Below, in pieces: positions 34,479 to 47,428 of a stretch of 64,000 nt of DNA. The notes under the pieces were generated by a model. It ran no database searches. It saw only the letters and a list, made by a program, of their open reading frames with translations, and was not told where the DNA came from. A program made the translations under genes and the position numbers. Position 1 is the first letter of the stretch; each line of letters opens with the position of its first letter. Origin of the DNA: Amborella trichopoda (Eukaryota > Streptophyta > Magnoliopsida > Amborellales > Amborellaceae); assembly GCF_000471905.2 (NCBI RefSeq), contig NW_006499364.1, forward strand, positions 4,645,915 to 4,709,914. The letters are read 5' to 3'.

Positions 34479-34621
34479 TAGGAGTGGCAATGGACCCGGA
34501 CCCCGACCCAGGACCTGAGGGGTAGACCCGATCCAGATCCGGATATGGGTCCAAAAATAAGACCCGGCAGGTTGGTCCCGGTCCACGTACTGGTCTATCT
34601 GGACCCGACTCGTTGCCACCC
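34479..34621. mobile_element. short GC-rich MITE
   Basis: The left end GGAGTGGCAATGGACCCGG is the inverse of the right end GGACCCGACTCGTTGCCACC, with a body rich in GACCCGG words. Such GGGTGGCAA..GGGTC elements of about 140 bases are common in plant genomes and usually grouped with hAT-like MITEs. A clear target duplication was not found. A TTTTC microsatellite follows at 34626-34672. Confidence 0.6.
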
Positions 34622-35279
34622 ACTTCCTTTTTCTTTTCTTTTCTTTTCTTTTCTTTTCTTTTTTTTTCCTCCCCTTTTCTTTGAGGAATTGATGGGGTCT
34701 TTTTCAACTGGACCTAAGTTATTTGTTTTTCTTTTGCATATATGTCTTCTTTTTACTTTATATGAACTTGTAAGTTTATTGCAAGTTTATAGGTTTGAGT
34801 CTGTTTTGATAAGCTACAAGCCTAATAGCTTTAGATTTTAGTTTTTTTTAGAAAGTTGCAATTTCGTGTGAGAAAATATATGCATACATATATGTATATG
34901 TAGGTTTATTTTGATACCTACATACAAAAATATACATGAACTTGCAAGTTTATTGCAATTTGATACATTTGTGTATGTGTGTGTTTGTTGTCAAGCGATT
35001 TAATCAAATTTTATAGGGATTTATTTTGAACTCGTATCAAATATCTTCTAAACAAACCCAAATTCCAATTATCTTATGACAATCATTTAATGCAACGAAT
35101 AATAAATGTCATCGCCTCTCCCATATTATATTTGTTTTCCATGCATTTGCATTTGTCAGTTTTGTATCTATTTATCAATGAGAGTAGAGGACAAAGTCTG
35201 GTTCAAGTGACAACATCGCGAGCATATAAAATGGCTACCAAGAAACTAAAATTGGACTTTCTTTACAATATTTTGAGTG
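34622..35279. other. intergenic AT-rich DNA with microsatellites
   Basis: It holds a (TTTTC)n run and a TATATATGCATACATATATG-like tract near 34878-34905. No gene was recognised. Confidence 0.5.
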
Positions 35280-35750
35280 TAATTGATGTCGGTGGGATCC
35301 TGGTTTCCCTCAGGTCAGGAGGCGAAAACCCTTTCTCGAACAACCGTGGAGGTCCGACGCGTGTATTGTGCACGGGCCCTCCTTCTTGCGGATAGGTGCC
35401 GACGGTGAGAGAGATTTTGCAACTGGAGCGTGGATGCTCTTTATGCTGCTCGGGGGGGTTCGGGGACACGCCCAACCGGATAGCCCTCTTAGAGCAATTA
35501 CGAAGCCCTCCAGTTGCTTGTCAGCACGGTTTGGATGGGGGGTCTCTTCAAGCTCACAACCTCTCTCTTCTCTCTCTAAGATATTGGAATGGGATTCGAA
35601 AGTCCCTCCTCCTTGGTTGCCCTCACGAGGGGACTAGCTGGCCGCTAAAGGAGGCGTGAGGAAACCCGAAGGTCGAGGCCCATAGGTTTGCTCACGTCTG
35701 CGGGCATGCGGGGGGACGCGGACTGTCAAGCAAAGGAGGTCGCGAGTGAA

Positions 35751-35786
<36 letters not shown>

Positions 35787-36954
35787 AGTGACTCGGCTCA
35801 GGAGAGAGGGAAGATGACCCACGTGGCCGGGGTGCTCGTGGGACCGCGCACTCAAGGGTATCTTCTCTCTCTCAAAGGTTTCTTTCTCCCTCCCTCCTCT
35901 CCCGCAGCAAGCGCAATCTAACCTTAATTATTCCCAGCCTTGGGGGCTATTGGAGCTTGAAAAGGAGGCCTTTTTACAATGGGTTGCTCAAGGTCTTGAA
36001 AGGGTCGAAAGGTCTCAAGGTCTAGCCCTTTTTCAAGTGGGTTAAGCTTGCTTATATAAAGGATTCACTAAACAAGGGTGAACACTCAAATGCCAAGCTT
36101 AATTACAATTTAAGAAATTAGAAATAAATCCTAAAATTAGGCACAAATGACCAAAATGTCATTGAGATCTTTTGCACGAGTGATGAAACCATCCCTGCAT
36201 GCAGGTTGTTCCGCCATGACGAGACCTTAGAAGCTTGTTCTGCAACTTGTGGCAATGGTTTAGCTGTTTCAGCAACATATCTTCAATGTCCTCTCGATTG
36301 TGAGCATTTTCATGCCTTTGAATCGTGTTGTGGTGGCTTTTTTCGTTGGAGTGAAAGTCCAACCAAATTTGTGAACTTTGTTAGCCAATGCTTCTTCGAG
36401 CTGCACTGTTCTAATTCTTGGCTCTGCTTGCAAGTCAGAGAGGAGGTTGTCACAATTGTTTTGCACCAAGTTTGGGCTGATTTAGTCTTGGTTTGTGAAT
36501 TTGCCAAATTTGGGAGGTTACCGAAAAAAGGGATTCTGGCAACCGACAGGATTTACTTCTCAAGTGACATGAGGACATGCATTCATCGAACGTTGGATTA
36601 AATGCAAGAGTAGTACCAGTGTATAGCTCTCTACAAGGTGGTTGCATTGAACTCTCCTTCGCGGTGATCCAAGATTTGGATGTCAAGCTATGCTTCACGG
36701 AATCCGAGGCTTCTTCTCCTTGAACCCCGGTTCTCCCTTTGGTTCTGCGAGCACCTTCTTCCTCGGAGCAATGTAGTTCTCGATCACGCCATAGTGTGAG
36801 CCATAGCTCAAAATGACAGGCTAGCGTGATCTAGAACATATCGAATTTTGGACTCTTTCCAGTTTCAGAGGAAGGTGCCATGGGTTGGCGCAGCTGCTGC
36901 TAAAAAACATTGTCGCAGTCCCCATTTCTAGGGATTTGTTTGGTGAAGCCGCAT
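35280..36954. other. GC-rich block of unknown nature
   Basis: From 35283 to about 35920 GC content rises sharply against the flanks, with a (GA)n run at 35753-35784. From 35930 to 36080 a TATA-like TTATATAAAGG (36053-36063) follows a repetitive GGTCTTGAAAGGGTCGAAAGG stretch, as in an LTR. The plus frame 36206-36601 and minus frames over 36269-36507 are moderately long but match nothing I know. I suspect retroelement-derived sequence adjoining the gypsy LTR at 36955. Confidence 0.35.
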
Positions 36955-37984
36955 TGTCACGACCCCGCACCCTAGCCCCTGCCAGAGGGCGACAGAGCGC
37001 AGGATCACGACCGGAGGTCACGTATGGCACTCAGGTGATAGTGGCTCAACGTATGAAAACACATAATCAAGAGCAAACCATGAAAGAAAACTAAAATAAA
37101 ACCATTCAACAGATAAAAATCAATTCATTCAACAGATAAAAATCAATTCAAAAGTACAACTATCTCATTCATTCAATATCAAAAAGTCTTTATAATTCCT
37201 GGAAGGCACTACTGGCCCAAAATATACAAACTAAAATGTTCGTCATATTGTCGAGACCATCAAAACATATTATGAAAGTCTTCGGAGGACGGCTTTCCAA
37301 CTTCTAAACTTCGAGCTTCAACCCCCAAATGGCCATCCACCTTTAGCACGGATGCCACCACTCTTCACTCTACAGTTATGTAAATAAGATGGAATGAGTT
37401 AAAAGCCCAGTAAGCATATCTACACCAGTGTATTTCAACTAGCATAACAGTGATAACAATATGCAATGTACATATGTATATATATACGTTCACAAGGTAT
37501 CAAGTGAAGTCCCTCAGCATGGTTCTCAACACGCTAACACTACTATGATAAAAGCAGTTCAATATACAATGCATAAGTCACAATCACCTTACTTAAAGCA
37601 GAACATTAAGGACAACATATCACAGTTACAAAACTAGTAAGGCTTATTCCCTAAATAGAAGTCCCATCGCTCAAGCTAAGCCAATCCTGTTGCTTGAAGC
37701 CTCTACCCTCAATCAGGAGGGAGGACAATGACAAGTGGGTTCCCCACTTCATAATGCCCTCATACACACACACACACATCCCCAGCATGCTTTGGGGTTT
37801 TCGATAGGCAGTGGCCTTGCTAGACACACCCTCTTCTTATGCCCTTCTGGTGAGAGAGCGTTACACTACCATTGAGTGACCCAATGAGTAGTGCCCATAT
37901 CGATCTTGGGGGGGCTCCCAACTATTCACATCCTAACTCTCGTCCTATCATGGGGAATTAAGGAAAGATCGCAGCTGTCGACAC

Positions 37985-38185
37985 CATCATTCACATAATA
38001 GGTGCCCTTCCCATCAGGCAATTACCAGTACCATCATTCAACAGTAGATGCCTATTCCCATATCACATAAGAAGCACGGTACCATCATTCACACAGTAGG
38101 TACCCATTCACATAACACATAAGCAGCACGGTACCATATTCACACAGTAGATACCCATTCACATAACACATAAGCAACACGGTAT
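37985..38185. repeat. LTR-borne tandem repeat (about 60 bp)
   Basis: CACCATCATTCACAC, GTAGGTGCCCATTC and CACATAAGCAGCACGGTA words recur about four times at roughly 60-base spacing. The same array lies in the partner LTR at about 45548-45755. Confidence 0.65.
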
Positions 38186-39639
38186 CACATTATAACGATA
38201 CCAGTATCTCATTATGATAGCAGCAATACAAATTTTGATAGTGGCATATCATATTTAAGCAATATCATAATCACAATATCGTAGTAATAATTACGTTACT
38301 CCAGTTAAGCCTTACCGTTCAATTTCCTTCCATCAAAGGCAATGACATGCGCTCACCATTAAGGTCGTAACATTTGGACCGTTTAGAGTTTGAAGACGAT
38401 TCCAAAACCAATTTTGTACTAAACACACCTATCTTTCAAATGGGTATAGTTTGAAGATAATTGGAATATGTTTGGCCTCTTAAAGGTTCAAAGAGGTGAG
38501 GGTTTACTAGCTGCACCCTGCTGTGTAGAGTGGACAGCAACATACCCCGCTTCATACCACTATAACTCCCTAGCAGTGAAGCAACTTATGACAGTTAATA
38601 TTAAAGTCTAAACCAAGACATATATCTTTCTAACAAGGCAAATTTGAAGTATTTGGACTCCATTTTGTAGTTCAAAGATTCGTGCCAAACAAGGTGATAA
38701 TTCTGAATTTTATCAACATTGCCCATAGTGACATACCTTTATAAAACAAAGTATAACTTTCAATCTAAAAAGAGTTTCCAAAAATGAACTTCGTTTAGTT
38801 AGTTAAAATCAGTGACCACATTAGTGAAAAATCCAAGAAAATAGCCAAAAATGATATACCCTCTCCATTTGAAACATAACTTTATTTTCATAAAGAATTT
38901 CGGCAGTGAGAAAAATCGAAAATTTTACTAGACTCACATATCTTTCCAATGACGGTGATTTGAGGTCAATCAGACCTCGTTTGGCTATTCAAAAGCCTCT
39001 TTCAAGAACACACATATTTCTGGAATTTCACAATAACATAGGGCATGTTTCAAGAACGCATTCCATAACCTTCATTCCATGGTAAAGGACATTATAACAA
39101 CCATGCTCTCACAATGTACACACATAACATGCATTTCTTACATAATCTAAGAATCATATATTCATTCTCAACATCCACTTCTATTATAGAACAAAAACCC
39201 CAAGTTTCAGTGAAAAAGGCGTAAGGATTTCTACCTCACTAACACATGCATTACTCATCTAGCAAGCATAAGGCTCATGCATCCTTATGACTACCATGTA
39301 ATGGTGATGGATCCACTTACCTGAAAAAAAATGGTGCTTTCTCCACTCCTCTTCTCACAACTCTCACCCACCCAACAATGGTTGCCTTCAACAGTCACTT
39401 CTTCAAACCTTGTGTCTTAGAGAGAGAGAGAGATGAAGTAAGAATGAGTGGCGTGGGTGAGAGAAGTGGCTTATGTACTCTTGTGTTTGGGGTGGTTGAC
39501 CAAATGTCACAAAAAGATTCAAAATCTAGACAAGTGGCTCTCAAATCAGCATGTATTTAATAAGTGTCACCTACAACTCATGCATGTCAAGGACACAGCT
39601 GGCGATAGCCCACTCTTCGCTATGCGTTACCTCTCACGC

Positions 39640-39960
39640 GTGGGATGCTCCCTCGCCTTGTCGCTCACCCTTCACTTTGTCACGCCCTCTTCTCTTTGCC
39701 GCGCACTCACTATCGTCGCACACCCTATCGTCGCGTGCTCTTCACTTCATCACGCTCCCTATCGCCGCGTGCTTTTCACTTTGTCGCGCGCTCTCCTTTT
39801 CGTCGTGCTCCCTATCACCACGCGCTCTTCACTTCATCGAGTGCTCTCCTCTTCGTTCCGCGCTCTCTCGCCGCACACTCTTCACTTCGCCGCGCGCTCT
39901 CTCGCCTCACACTCTTCACTTCGCGCTCACTTGCTGCGTGCCCTATCACTGCGCGTTTTT
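39640..39960. repeat. GC-rich tandem array in LTR U3
   Basis: Diverged units built from CTCTTCACTTCGCCGCGCG-type words recur about ten times at roughly 30-base spacing. The long overlapping frames over this region (39448-40041 and 39551-40120) come from the lack of stops in this array and are not genes. Confidence 0.7.
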
Positions 39961-40026
39961 AACTTCCTCCTCCCTCCTTATCCCGCCATACACGCTAATT
40001 GGCCGGGAAAATTCTGGGTCATCACA

Positions 40027-43000
40027 TCATCCCCCACTTAAAGAGATTCTGTCCTCAAAATTGTTAATCGCACAAATGGGGGTACAAGGCCCAGATTTCA
40101 TCTTCTCGCTCCCACGTTGATTCTTCATGATACTGCCATGACGCAAAATTTGAATTCTTCTATCCAGTATCTCAATAGGTTGTTCTATATATGTTAAATT
40201 CTTTTTGATCGGGATTGTTTCATGCTTCAAAATGTGGGATGGATTGGGCTGATACTTTTTCAATAACGACACGTGAAACACATTATGGATATTGGCTAAC
40301 TCGGGTGGTAGGGCCAATCGATATGCCACATACCTCCACCCCTTTCTAAAATCTCAAAGGGTCCAATAAATCGTGGACCCAGTTTCCCCTTCTTGCCAAA
40401 CTTCATTATACCCTAAGTTGGTGATACCTTCAGAAAAACCGGATCACTCACTTCAAATTCAAGGTCCCTTCTCCGATTGTCAGCATAACTCTTCTGTCGA
40501 CTCTGGGACGTTTTGAGCCGCTCTCGAATTAAGGCAATCTTTTCTGAGGTTACTTGAACAATCTATGTCCCTAAAAGTTTCTTTCACCAACCTCGTCGCA
40601 ATATATAAGCGATCTGCACTTCCTCCCATATAATGCCTCAAAAGGTGTCATCTGGATATTTGCTTGGAAACTATTGTTATAAGCAAACTCTATCAGAGGT
40701 AGATGATTATCCCAGTTTCCCTTGAAATCTAAAACACAAACCTTCAACATATCTTCCAGGGTCTGTATGGTCCTTTATGACTATTCATTTGTTTGATGGT
40801 GGAAAGCTGTACTAAAAGTGAGTTTGGTCGCCATAGTTGACTGTAGGCTATTCCAAAACCTCAAAGTAAATTTGAGGTCTCTGTCGGACACAATCCTAAC
40901 AGGCACCCCATGCAACCGTACTATTTTCTTGATGTATAGTTGGGTTAACTTATCCATGGTCTACGTAGTACGGACCAGCAAGAAATGAACGGCTTTAGTG
41001 AGTCGGTCTACAATAACCCAAATACTATCATGTCCCAAACTTGATCTTGGCAGGCCAGACACAAAATCCATAGTTAGATGCTCCCACTTCCCTTCTGGTA
41101 CAGGCAAGGGTTGCAACTGTCAAGCAGGTTTCTGATATTCAGCCTTCACTTGCTGACAAGTCAAGCACTTGGAAACAAATTGTGCTACTCCTCTCTTCAT
41201 GATTCTACCAAAATACTCTTTTTAGATCCTAATACATTTTCGTGCTCCCTGGATGTACTGTATAACGGGAGTGGTGTGCTTCTTCTAAAATAACCCTTTT
41301 TACCTTTTTATTATCAGGGATACAAACCGGACCTTTAAAGCTTAACATATCATCACTGCCCAGAGCAAAATCCTCCTTACCTTTCGACTTTATTTCCTCC
41401 AAAATTTTCATGAATTGAGGATCTTCCTTTGACGCTACTTGGATTTGTTAAAAGAGATGGGGCTCCATTCTTATACATGAAATTATTCCTTACCCTTCAT
41501 TAAGGGGCAGAGTTGGGTGTCATTCTACTACATCTTCTAGTAACTTCGTCTCTAGGACCATCATGTGAGCCATTGACACCACAAACTTCCTACTTAAAGC
41601 ATCTGCCACAACATTAGTCTTACCCGAGTGGTGAATGATGGTACAATCATAATCATTGAGCAAGTCCATCCATCTTCTTTGTCTCATAATCAATTTTTTC
41701 TGAGAAAACAAGTACTTGAGGCTCTTATGGTCGGTGAACACTTCAAATTGAGTTTCATACAAATAATATCTCCAAATATTTAGGGCAAAAACCACGGCTG
41801 CCAATTTCAAATCATGAGTGGGATAGTTCTGCTCGTACGCCTTTAATTGCCTGAAGGCATAAGCTATACCTTTCCCCTTTGCATCAATACACACCCAAGC
41901 CCTTTGAGCGAGGCATCAATAAAAACCACAAAATCTTCATTCCCCTCAGGTAAGGTTAGTACCGGGGTTGTAGTCAGTCTCTTCTTTAATTCTTGAAATC
42001 TTCTCTCGCAGTTATCGGACCATACAAATTTAACTTCCTTTTGGGTTAGACGGGGTCAGGGGAAGTGCTATTTTCGAGAACCCCTCTACAAAACGCCTGT
42101 AATACCCGCCAACCCTAAGAAACTGCAAACTTCAGATACATTCGTTGGTCTTTCCCATTTAAGTACAACCTCAATCTTACAAGGATCAATAGAAATCCCC
42201 TCTTTTGAAATAATGTGCCCGAGGAAAGCCACACTTGGGAGCCAGAATTCACTCTTATTGAGCTTAGAATACAATTTGTCAGTCTTTAGAGTCTGGAGGA
42301 CCTTAATTGTTGCTCATGATCTGTCTGATTCTTAGAATACATCAAAATATCATCTATAAAGACCACTACAAAGTTATCCAGATAGGGCTAAAGATTCTGT
42401 TCATTAAATCCATAAACACAACCGGTGCGTTCGTTAATCCAAAAGGTATAACTAAGAACTCGTAGTGGCTATAACTAGTCCTCAACATAGTCTTGGAGAT
42501 ATCCTCTTCCTTAACACGCAATTGGTGGTACCCAGACTGGAGGTTGATCTTAGAAAATACTTTGGCCCCTTGCAGTTGATGGAATATGGCATTAATTCTG
42601 GGCAACAGGTATTTATTCTTCATCGTGACCTAATTCAACTGTCTATAATCCATGCATAGCTTCAAAGACCCATCTTTCTTGTTCACAAATAAAACCAGTT
42701 GACAAACTAGGTCGAATGAACCCCTTCTCCAACAGTTCCTGTAATTGCTCCTTCAATTCCTTTAGCTCAACTGGGGCCATCCAATATGGGGCTTTAGAAA
42801 TTAGAGTAATACTAGGCGCCACCTCTATTTCAAATTCAATCTCCCTAACTGGGGGTAGAGAAGTTAACTCTTCAGGGAAGACCTCTGGATATTCTCTTAC
42901 CACCGGTATCTCTTCTAATTTAGACTGAACATTCTGGTTTCTTACTACATAAGCCAAGTATCCCACACATCTTTGGCCAACAAGCAATAAGCCCGAAGGG

Positions 43001-44100
43001 CTGAGATGATGTCTAAAGGAGAAACATCCTTAATTCCCTTAAAACATAGTTCAGGTTGACCCAAGAGTTTAAAAGTTACAATCTTATCAAAACAATTCAC
43101 TATAGCATAGTGGGTAGACAACCAATCCATACCTAAAATAATGTCAAAGTCTCGAATATCTAAGAGTATCAAATCTATAGTTAACATATGTCCTTCAATC
43201 ACAACCCCACACTATTGATATATTATATCGGTTTCTATTGATTCTCTCATAAGCGTACATACTACCAAAGTCCAAACAAGTTGTACAGGCTTAACATTCA
43301 AGTGACATGCAAAGTATGGTGCAACAAATGAATGGGATGATCCAGGATCAATTAAACTTTTGCTTCAATTCCACATACAGAAAGCGTATCTCGAATCACA
43401 GAGGTTGACATCTTAGCCTCTTGCTTGGTCAGGGCAAACACCCGCCCTTGAGTCCTCGGTCGGTCCTCTGATCCTCTGACGGGATAGTCTTTCACTGGGT
43501 GGCCCAATTTGCTTCACCGAAAGCGGGTCCTGGCCTTTTTGATGCATTTAGCCACTGTATGGTTTTACAAACCATAGTGAGAGCATACTGGGTGTCGGTT
43601 GCCCCTCACATCACTTGGAAAAACCCCGGGATCCTGGCAGCACCTTGATTGTTTCTCCCCTTCAACTCTCTCCCTGGAGGTGGCCGTGCCTTCTTCTTAA
43701 AACTCTCAAACTGGGTGACACCCAACCTTTCATCTCTTCTTGCCTGAAAGTCGTCATCATCTCTCTCCATCTTTAGAGCCAGGTCTACCAGCGGGGATAA
43801 GGTCTTGAGGTTTGCTGCCATAATCCTTCTCCTTATATCCAGCTGAAGGCCCCTCTCAAATTTACTAGCCTTTCGCCCCTCAAAACTAATAACATGCGGC
43901 GCATATCTGGAGAGTTCAGCAAACTGTGCTGCATATTACTCAACGGACATATTTCCCTGTTGCAGCTCTATGAATTCTACCTTTTTCCTTTCCTTTACCG
44001 AGTCGGGAAAATATTTCTCATAAAAGACTTTTAGAAAATTCTCCCAAGAAGTCACAACTCCTGCTTCCCTTGACTATTTTACTGAGCTCCATCAGTGCTC
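40027..44100 (-). pseudogene. gag-pol remnant of the Tekay/Del-type element
   Basis: Readable pieces on the minus strand include MAANLKTLSPLVDLALKMER at 43606-43821 (gag), DFDIILGMDWLSTHYAIVNC at about 43080-43160 (protease side) and [14 protein letters not shown] with IPFGLTNAP at 42366-42623 (RT). Others are [20 protein letters not shown] and VVADALSRK at 41520-41894 (RNase H), and NIHNVFHVSLLKKYQPNPSH at 40027-40329 (integrase C-terminal side). The order is that of a chromovirus. The reading is broken many times. Confidence 0.85.
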
Positions 44101-44529
44101 AGCTTCTCCTTCGAGCATAAAGGTACCCAGCCTAACTTTCTGCTCGTTGGTGCAATTTAAAACTTTAAAGGTCTTTTCTATCTGCCTTCTCCATCTCTCA
44201 GCCTTTTCTACTCCCCCATGCCCTACAAAGTTTGGAGGTACCAGCCTCTTGAACCTTTATATCAGATTACTATCATTCATATCAGAGGCGGGGGTAGACG
44301 GGGCCGGCATAGCTTCTCTTGTCATTTGTGTCGTGGCCCCTAAGCTCTAGGGAGTTCACCAAAGGCCTCGGTGTTCCCATTACTTGAAATCGCGTTGTTG
44401 GTACGAGTCCTTGGCATCTCCAACCCAAAACATAAAGCCCAGTTACTAGCCTATCAAAGAACTATCCTACAGACACTTCTAAGACTCCTGAGGCCAAGAA
44501 TCCTATCATGCCTACTCTGATACCATAAC

Positions 44530-46142
44530 TATCACGACCCGGCCCCCTAACCCATGTAGGAGGACGATAGAGTGCAGGATTGCGACCGGAGGTTGTGAAT
44601 ATCACTCAGGTGGGAGTGGCTCAACACATAAAAATACTAAATCAAGAGCAAACCATGAAATAAAAATAGAATAAAACCATTCAAATGACAAATATCAATT
44701 CAAACATACAACCATCTCATTCATTCAATATAAAAAATTCTTTACAATTCTTTTAAGGCACTATTGGCCCAAAATATACAAAATGAAATGTTCATCATAT
44801 TGTTGAGACCACCAAAACATACTATGAAAGTCTTGAGAAGACGACTTTCCAACTTCTAAACTTCGAGCTTCAACCCCCAAACAGCCACCCACCTTTAGCA
44901 CGAATGCCACCACTCTTCACTCTACAGTTATGTATATAAGATGGAATGAGCTACAAGCTCAGTAAGCAGATCTACACAATTGTACTTCAACTAGCATAAC
45001 GGTGATAACAATATGCAACACACATATATATATACGTTCACAAGGTATCAAGTGAAGTCCCTCAACATGCTTCTCAACACTCTAACAATAATATGATAAA
45101 AGCAAGTCAATATACAATGCATAAGTCACAATCACCTTACTTAAAGTAGAACAGTAAGGACAACGGATCACAATTACAAAACTGGTAAGGCCTACTCTCG
45201 AAGTAGAAGTCCCATCTCTCAGGCTAACCCAATCCTGTTGCTTGAAACCTCAACCCTCAATCAGGAGGGAGGACAATGACAAGTTGGTGTCCTACTTTGT
45301 AATGCCCTCATACACACACACACACACACACATCCTCAGCACGCTTTGGGGTTTTCGATAGGCAGTGGTCTTGTAAGATATGATCTTCTCCTTTTGCCCT
45401 TTTGGTGAGAGAGCGTTACACTACCATTGGGTGGCGCAATGTGTAGTGCCCATATAGATCTTGTGGAGGGGAGGAGGGCGACCCTCCCAACTATTCACAT
45501 CCTGACTCTCATCCTATCAAGGGGAGTTAGGGAAAGATCGCAGCTGCCGGCACCATCATTCACACAGTAGGTGCCCTTCCCATCAAGCAGCTGTTAGTAC
45601 CATCATTCACATCGTAGGTGCCCATTCTTATTTCACATAAACAGCATGGTACCATCATTCACACAGTAGGTACCCATTCACATAACACATAAGCAATATG
45701 GTACCATCATTCGCACAGTAGGTACCCATTCACATAACACATAAGCAACACAGTATCACATTATAATGATACCAGTTTCTCATTATAATAACAACAACAT
45801 CACATTTTGATAGTGGCATATAATATTTAAGCAATATCATAATGACAGTACTATAGTAATAGTGACATTATTCTAGTTAAGCCTTCTCGCTCAATTTCCT
45901 ACAATCAAGGGCAATGACATGTGCTCACCATTAGGGTTGTAACATTTGGACCGTTTAGAGTTTGAAGACGGTTCCATACCAATTTTGTTTTAAACACACC
46001 TATCTTTCAAATGGTGGTGGTTTGAAGACAATTGAACCTTGTTTTACCTCTTAAAGGCTCAAAGAGGTGAGGGTTTACTAGATGCACCATGCCGTGCACA
46101 GTAGACAAAGACATAGCCTGCTTCATACCACTAAATCTCCCA
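44530..46142 (-). repeat. 5' LTR, partial
   Basis: It matches 36955-38575 from the TATCACGACC end (44530) to TTCATACCACTA (about 46132), including the CA microsatellite (45311-45331). Similarity stops near 46142, and the U3 half with its GC-rich array is not seen on the right. The border marks an insertion, rearrangement or loss. Confidence 0.8.
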
Positions 46143-47428
46143 AGCCATTCATCATCAGTGTCACTTCAGCATCAAAGGAATAGAGAAGGATTTTAAATCG
46201 AGCATATCAGACATACAAAGCAGACTTCTCTGGCAAGGAACTGGCAGATGATGGAGAACATGTCATATTCGCAATAACTGCCCTTCCACATAACAACATG
46301 GAGTTCACAATTGTGCTTGTGGACTTGGCTTCCAACAAATTCTGCAAGTCAGATGGGATTCCCCTTAACTGAGTTACCGTCAATAAAGTTAGCAGTTCCA
46401 AAGTCCCCAACCCTCAAAAAGTTCCTCATCGAAGGAATGCTCTCAGAAGGTTATGCCAATGGATATGGGCACTGTCGTGCGTGTTCACAGCCGAGCACAC
46501 TAAGCTATCGTGCGTTTTCACTTCCAAGCACGAATGTCGTTGCGTGCGTTTCCTACCATTCACACTCACTGCCGACCACGATAACTGTTGGGTACATGAC
46601 TAGCGTTCGCCGCCATGTACGATCACTGCAGTGCATGACCACTACTGTGCACGACCATTGTCGAACATGCTTGTTGTTGTGCACAATTAGCCATTATGCA
46701 CAAAAACTTAATGAGTGTGTTTCTTTACACGTGCTCACCAGCCACATACACAAGACCCTTCAGCTGCCTGACGCCTCGGTTGCGTTGTGACCCTTCGATT
46801 GCTCGAACCCTTGGTTGCTCTGTGAGCACCTTGCTGGAAAACCACTTATGGGATCCATGTGACCACCGGAAAGCCACTGGTAGAGTCCCCATGACCACCG
46901 AAAAACCATTACAAGTCCTCGACCGGCCTACTACTCAACTCCTATGACTTGCCGGAATCACTATAGCCTCAAAACCGCTCTCGCCGTTCACTGGACCGGC
47001 CAAAAAATCCCCTGCTCACCATCGGAATCCTTGTAATCCATCGACTACTTGCCATCACCCCGGGCTCTCTTTCACTAATGCTCGCTAACAGAGCTCTTAC
47101 CGTAGTGGCCAAAATCTGCCCTTCTCTTGCTGTGACCCACTGCACACAGTCACTTGAACCTAGCCAGAATCTTTTGGGCACCCAGTGAAGATGCTTAGGT
47201 AAAAATATAAAAAGGGGTTTTACCCCCTTTTTATAACCGGACGCTCCTTGTCCTGTTTCTTCTAAAACAAAAATGGCATTCAAGCTCAAGAGAACTTGAG
47301 TGTCATTTTGAAAACAGACCAAGGGCATTTTTTGGAAGCCGAGGCATTGACGAAACCAAGCGACAATGGGCCGGGCTGAACTGAATCAAGCTCGAGTAAA
47401 AAGCCTGGGCTGTCTTATGCCGCCATGA
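46143..47428. repeat. repeat-rich spacer with a 33-bp minisatellite
   Basis: At 46476, 46509 and 46543 the word CGTGCG opens three diverged units of 33-34 bases (CGTGCGTGTTCACAGCCGAG). Related CATG/GTTCAC words continue to 46700. A minus-strand frame at 46207-46410 has a faint leucine-rich-repeat flavour but no convincing repeat spacing. No gene is supported. Confidence 0.5.

Larger units (their letters stand above)
36955..40029 (-). repeat. 3' LTR of the Tekay/Del-type element (3.08 kb)
   Basis: On the minus strand it starts TGATGTGATGACCC next to the polypurine tract and ends GGGTCGTGACA. Its R/U5 side (36955-38575) matches 44530-46142. A CA microsatellite lies at 37766-37780, and a run of diverged CCATCATTCACACAGTAGGT repeats at 37985-38180. 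The U3 side contains a GC-rich tandem array (about 39640-39960). Confidence 0.85.
36955..46142 (-). mobile_element. Ty3/gypsy fossil, Tekay/Del type
   Basis: A minus-strand gypsy element with a complete 3' LTR (36955-40029), a polypurine tract (40030-40038), an interior (40039-44529) and a partial 5' LTR (44530-46142). Parts in order are gag-like (about 43600-44100), protease-like (about 42945-43340), RT-like (about 42090-42990), RNase H-like (41520-41894), integrase-like (about 40330-41411) and a chromodomain-side tail (40027-40329). A primer-binding site (TATGGTATCAGAG on the minus strand) lies at 44514-44526. The tail words AYRLALPPELANIHNVFHVS and the long LTRs suit the Tekay/Del lineage. 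It is broken in well over ten places. LTR divergence by eye points to millions of years of age. Confidence 0.85.

Noticed and set aside
36206-36601. 131-codon plus-strand ORF as a host gene
   Set aside because: It is open with normal composition but Cys/Phe-rich without any recognisable domain, overlaps minus-strand frames of similar quality, and lies beside an LTR. Kept only as part of an unexplained block.
39448-40120. two long overlapping plus-strand ORFs
   Set aside because: They lie wholly in the U3 part of the Tekay/Del-type LTR, over a GC-rich tandem array, and antisense to the element.
46207-46410. leucine-rich-repeat gene fragment
   Set aside because: One segment (LELLTLLTVTQLRGIPSDLQ) looks LRR-like, but there is no repeating LxxLxL pattern and no continuation in any frame.
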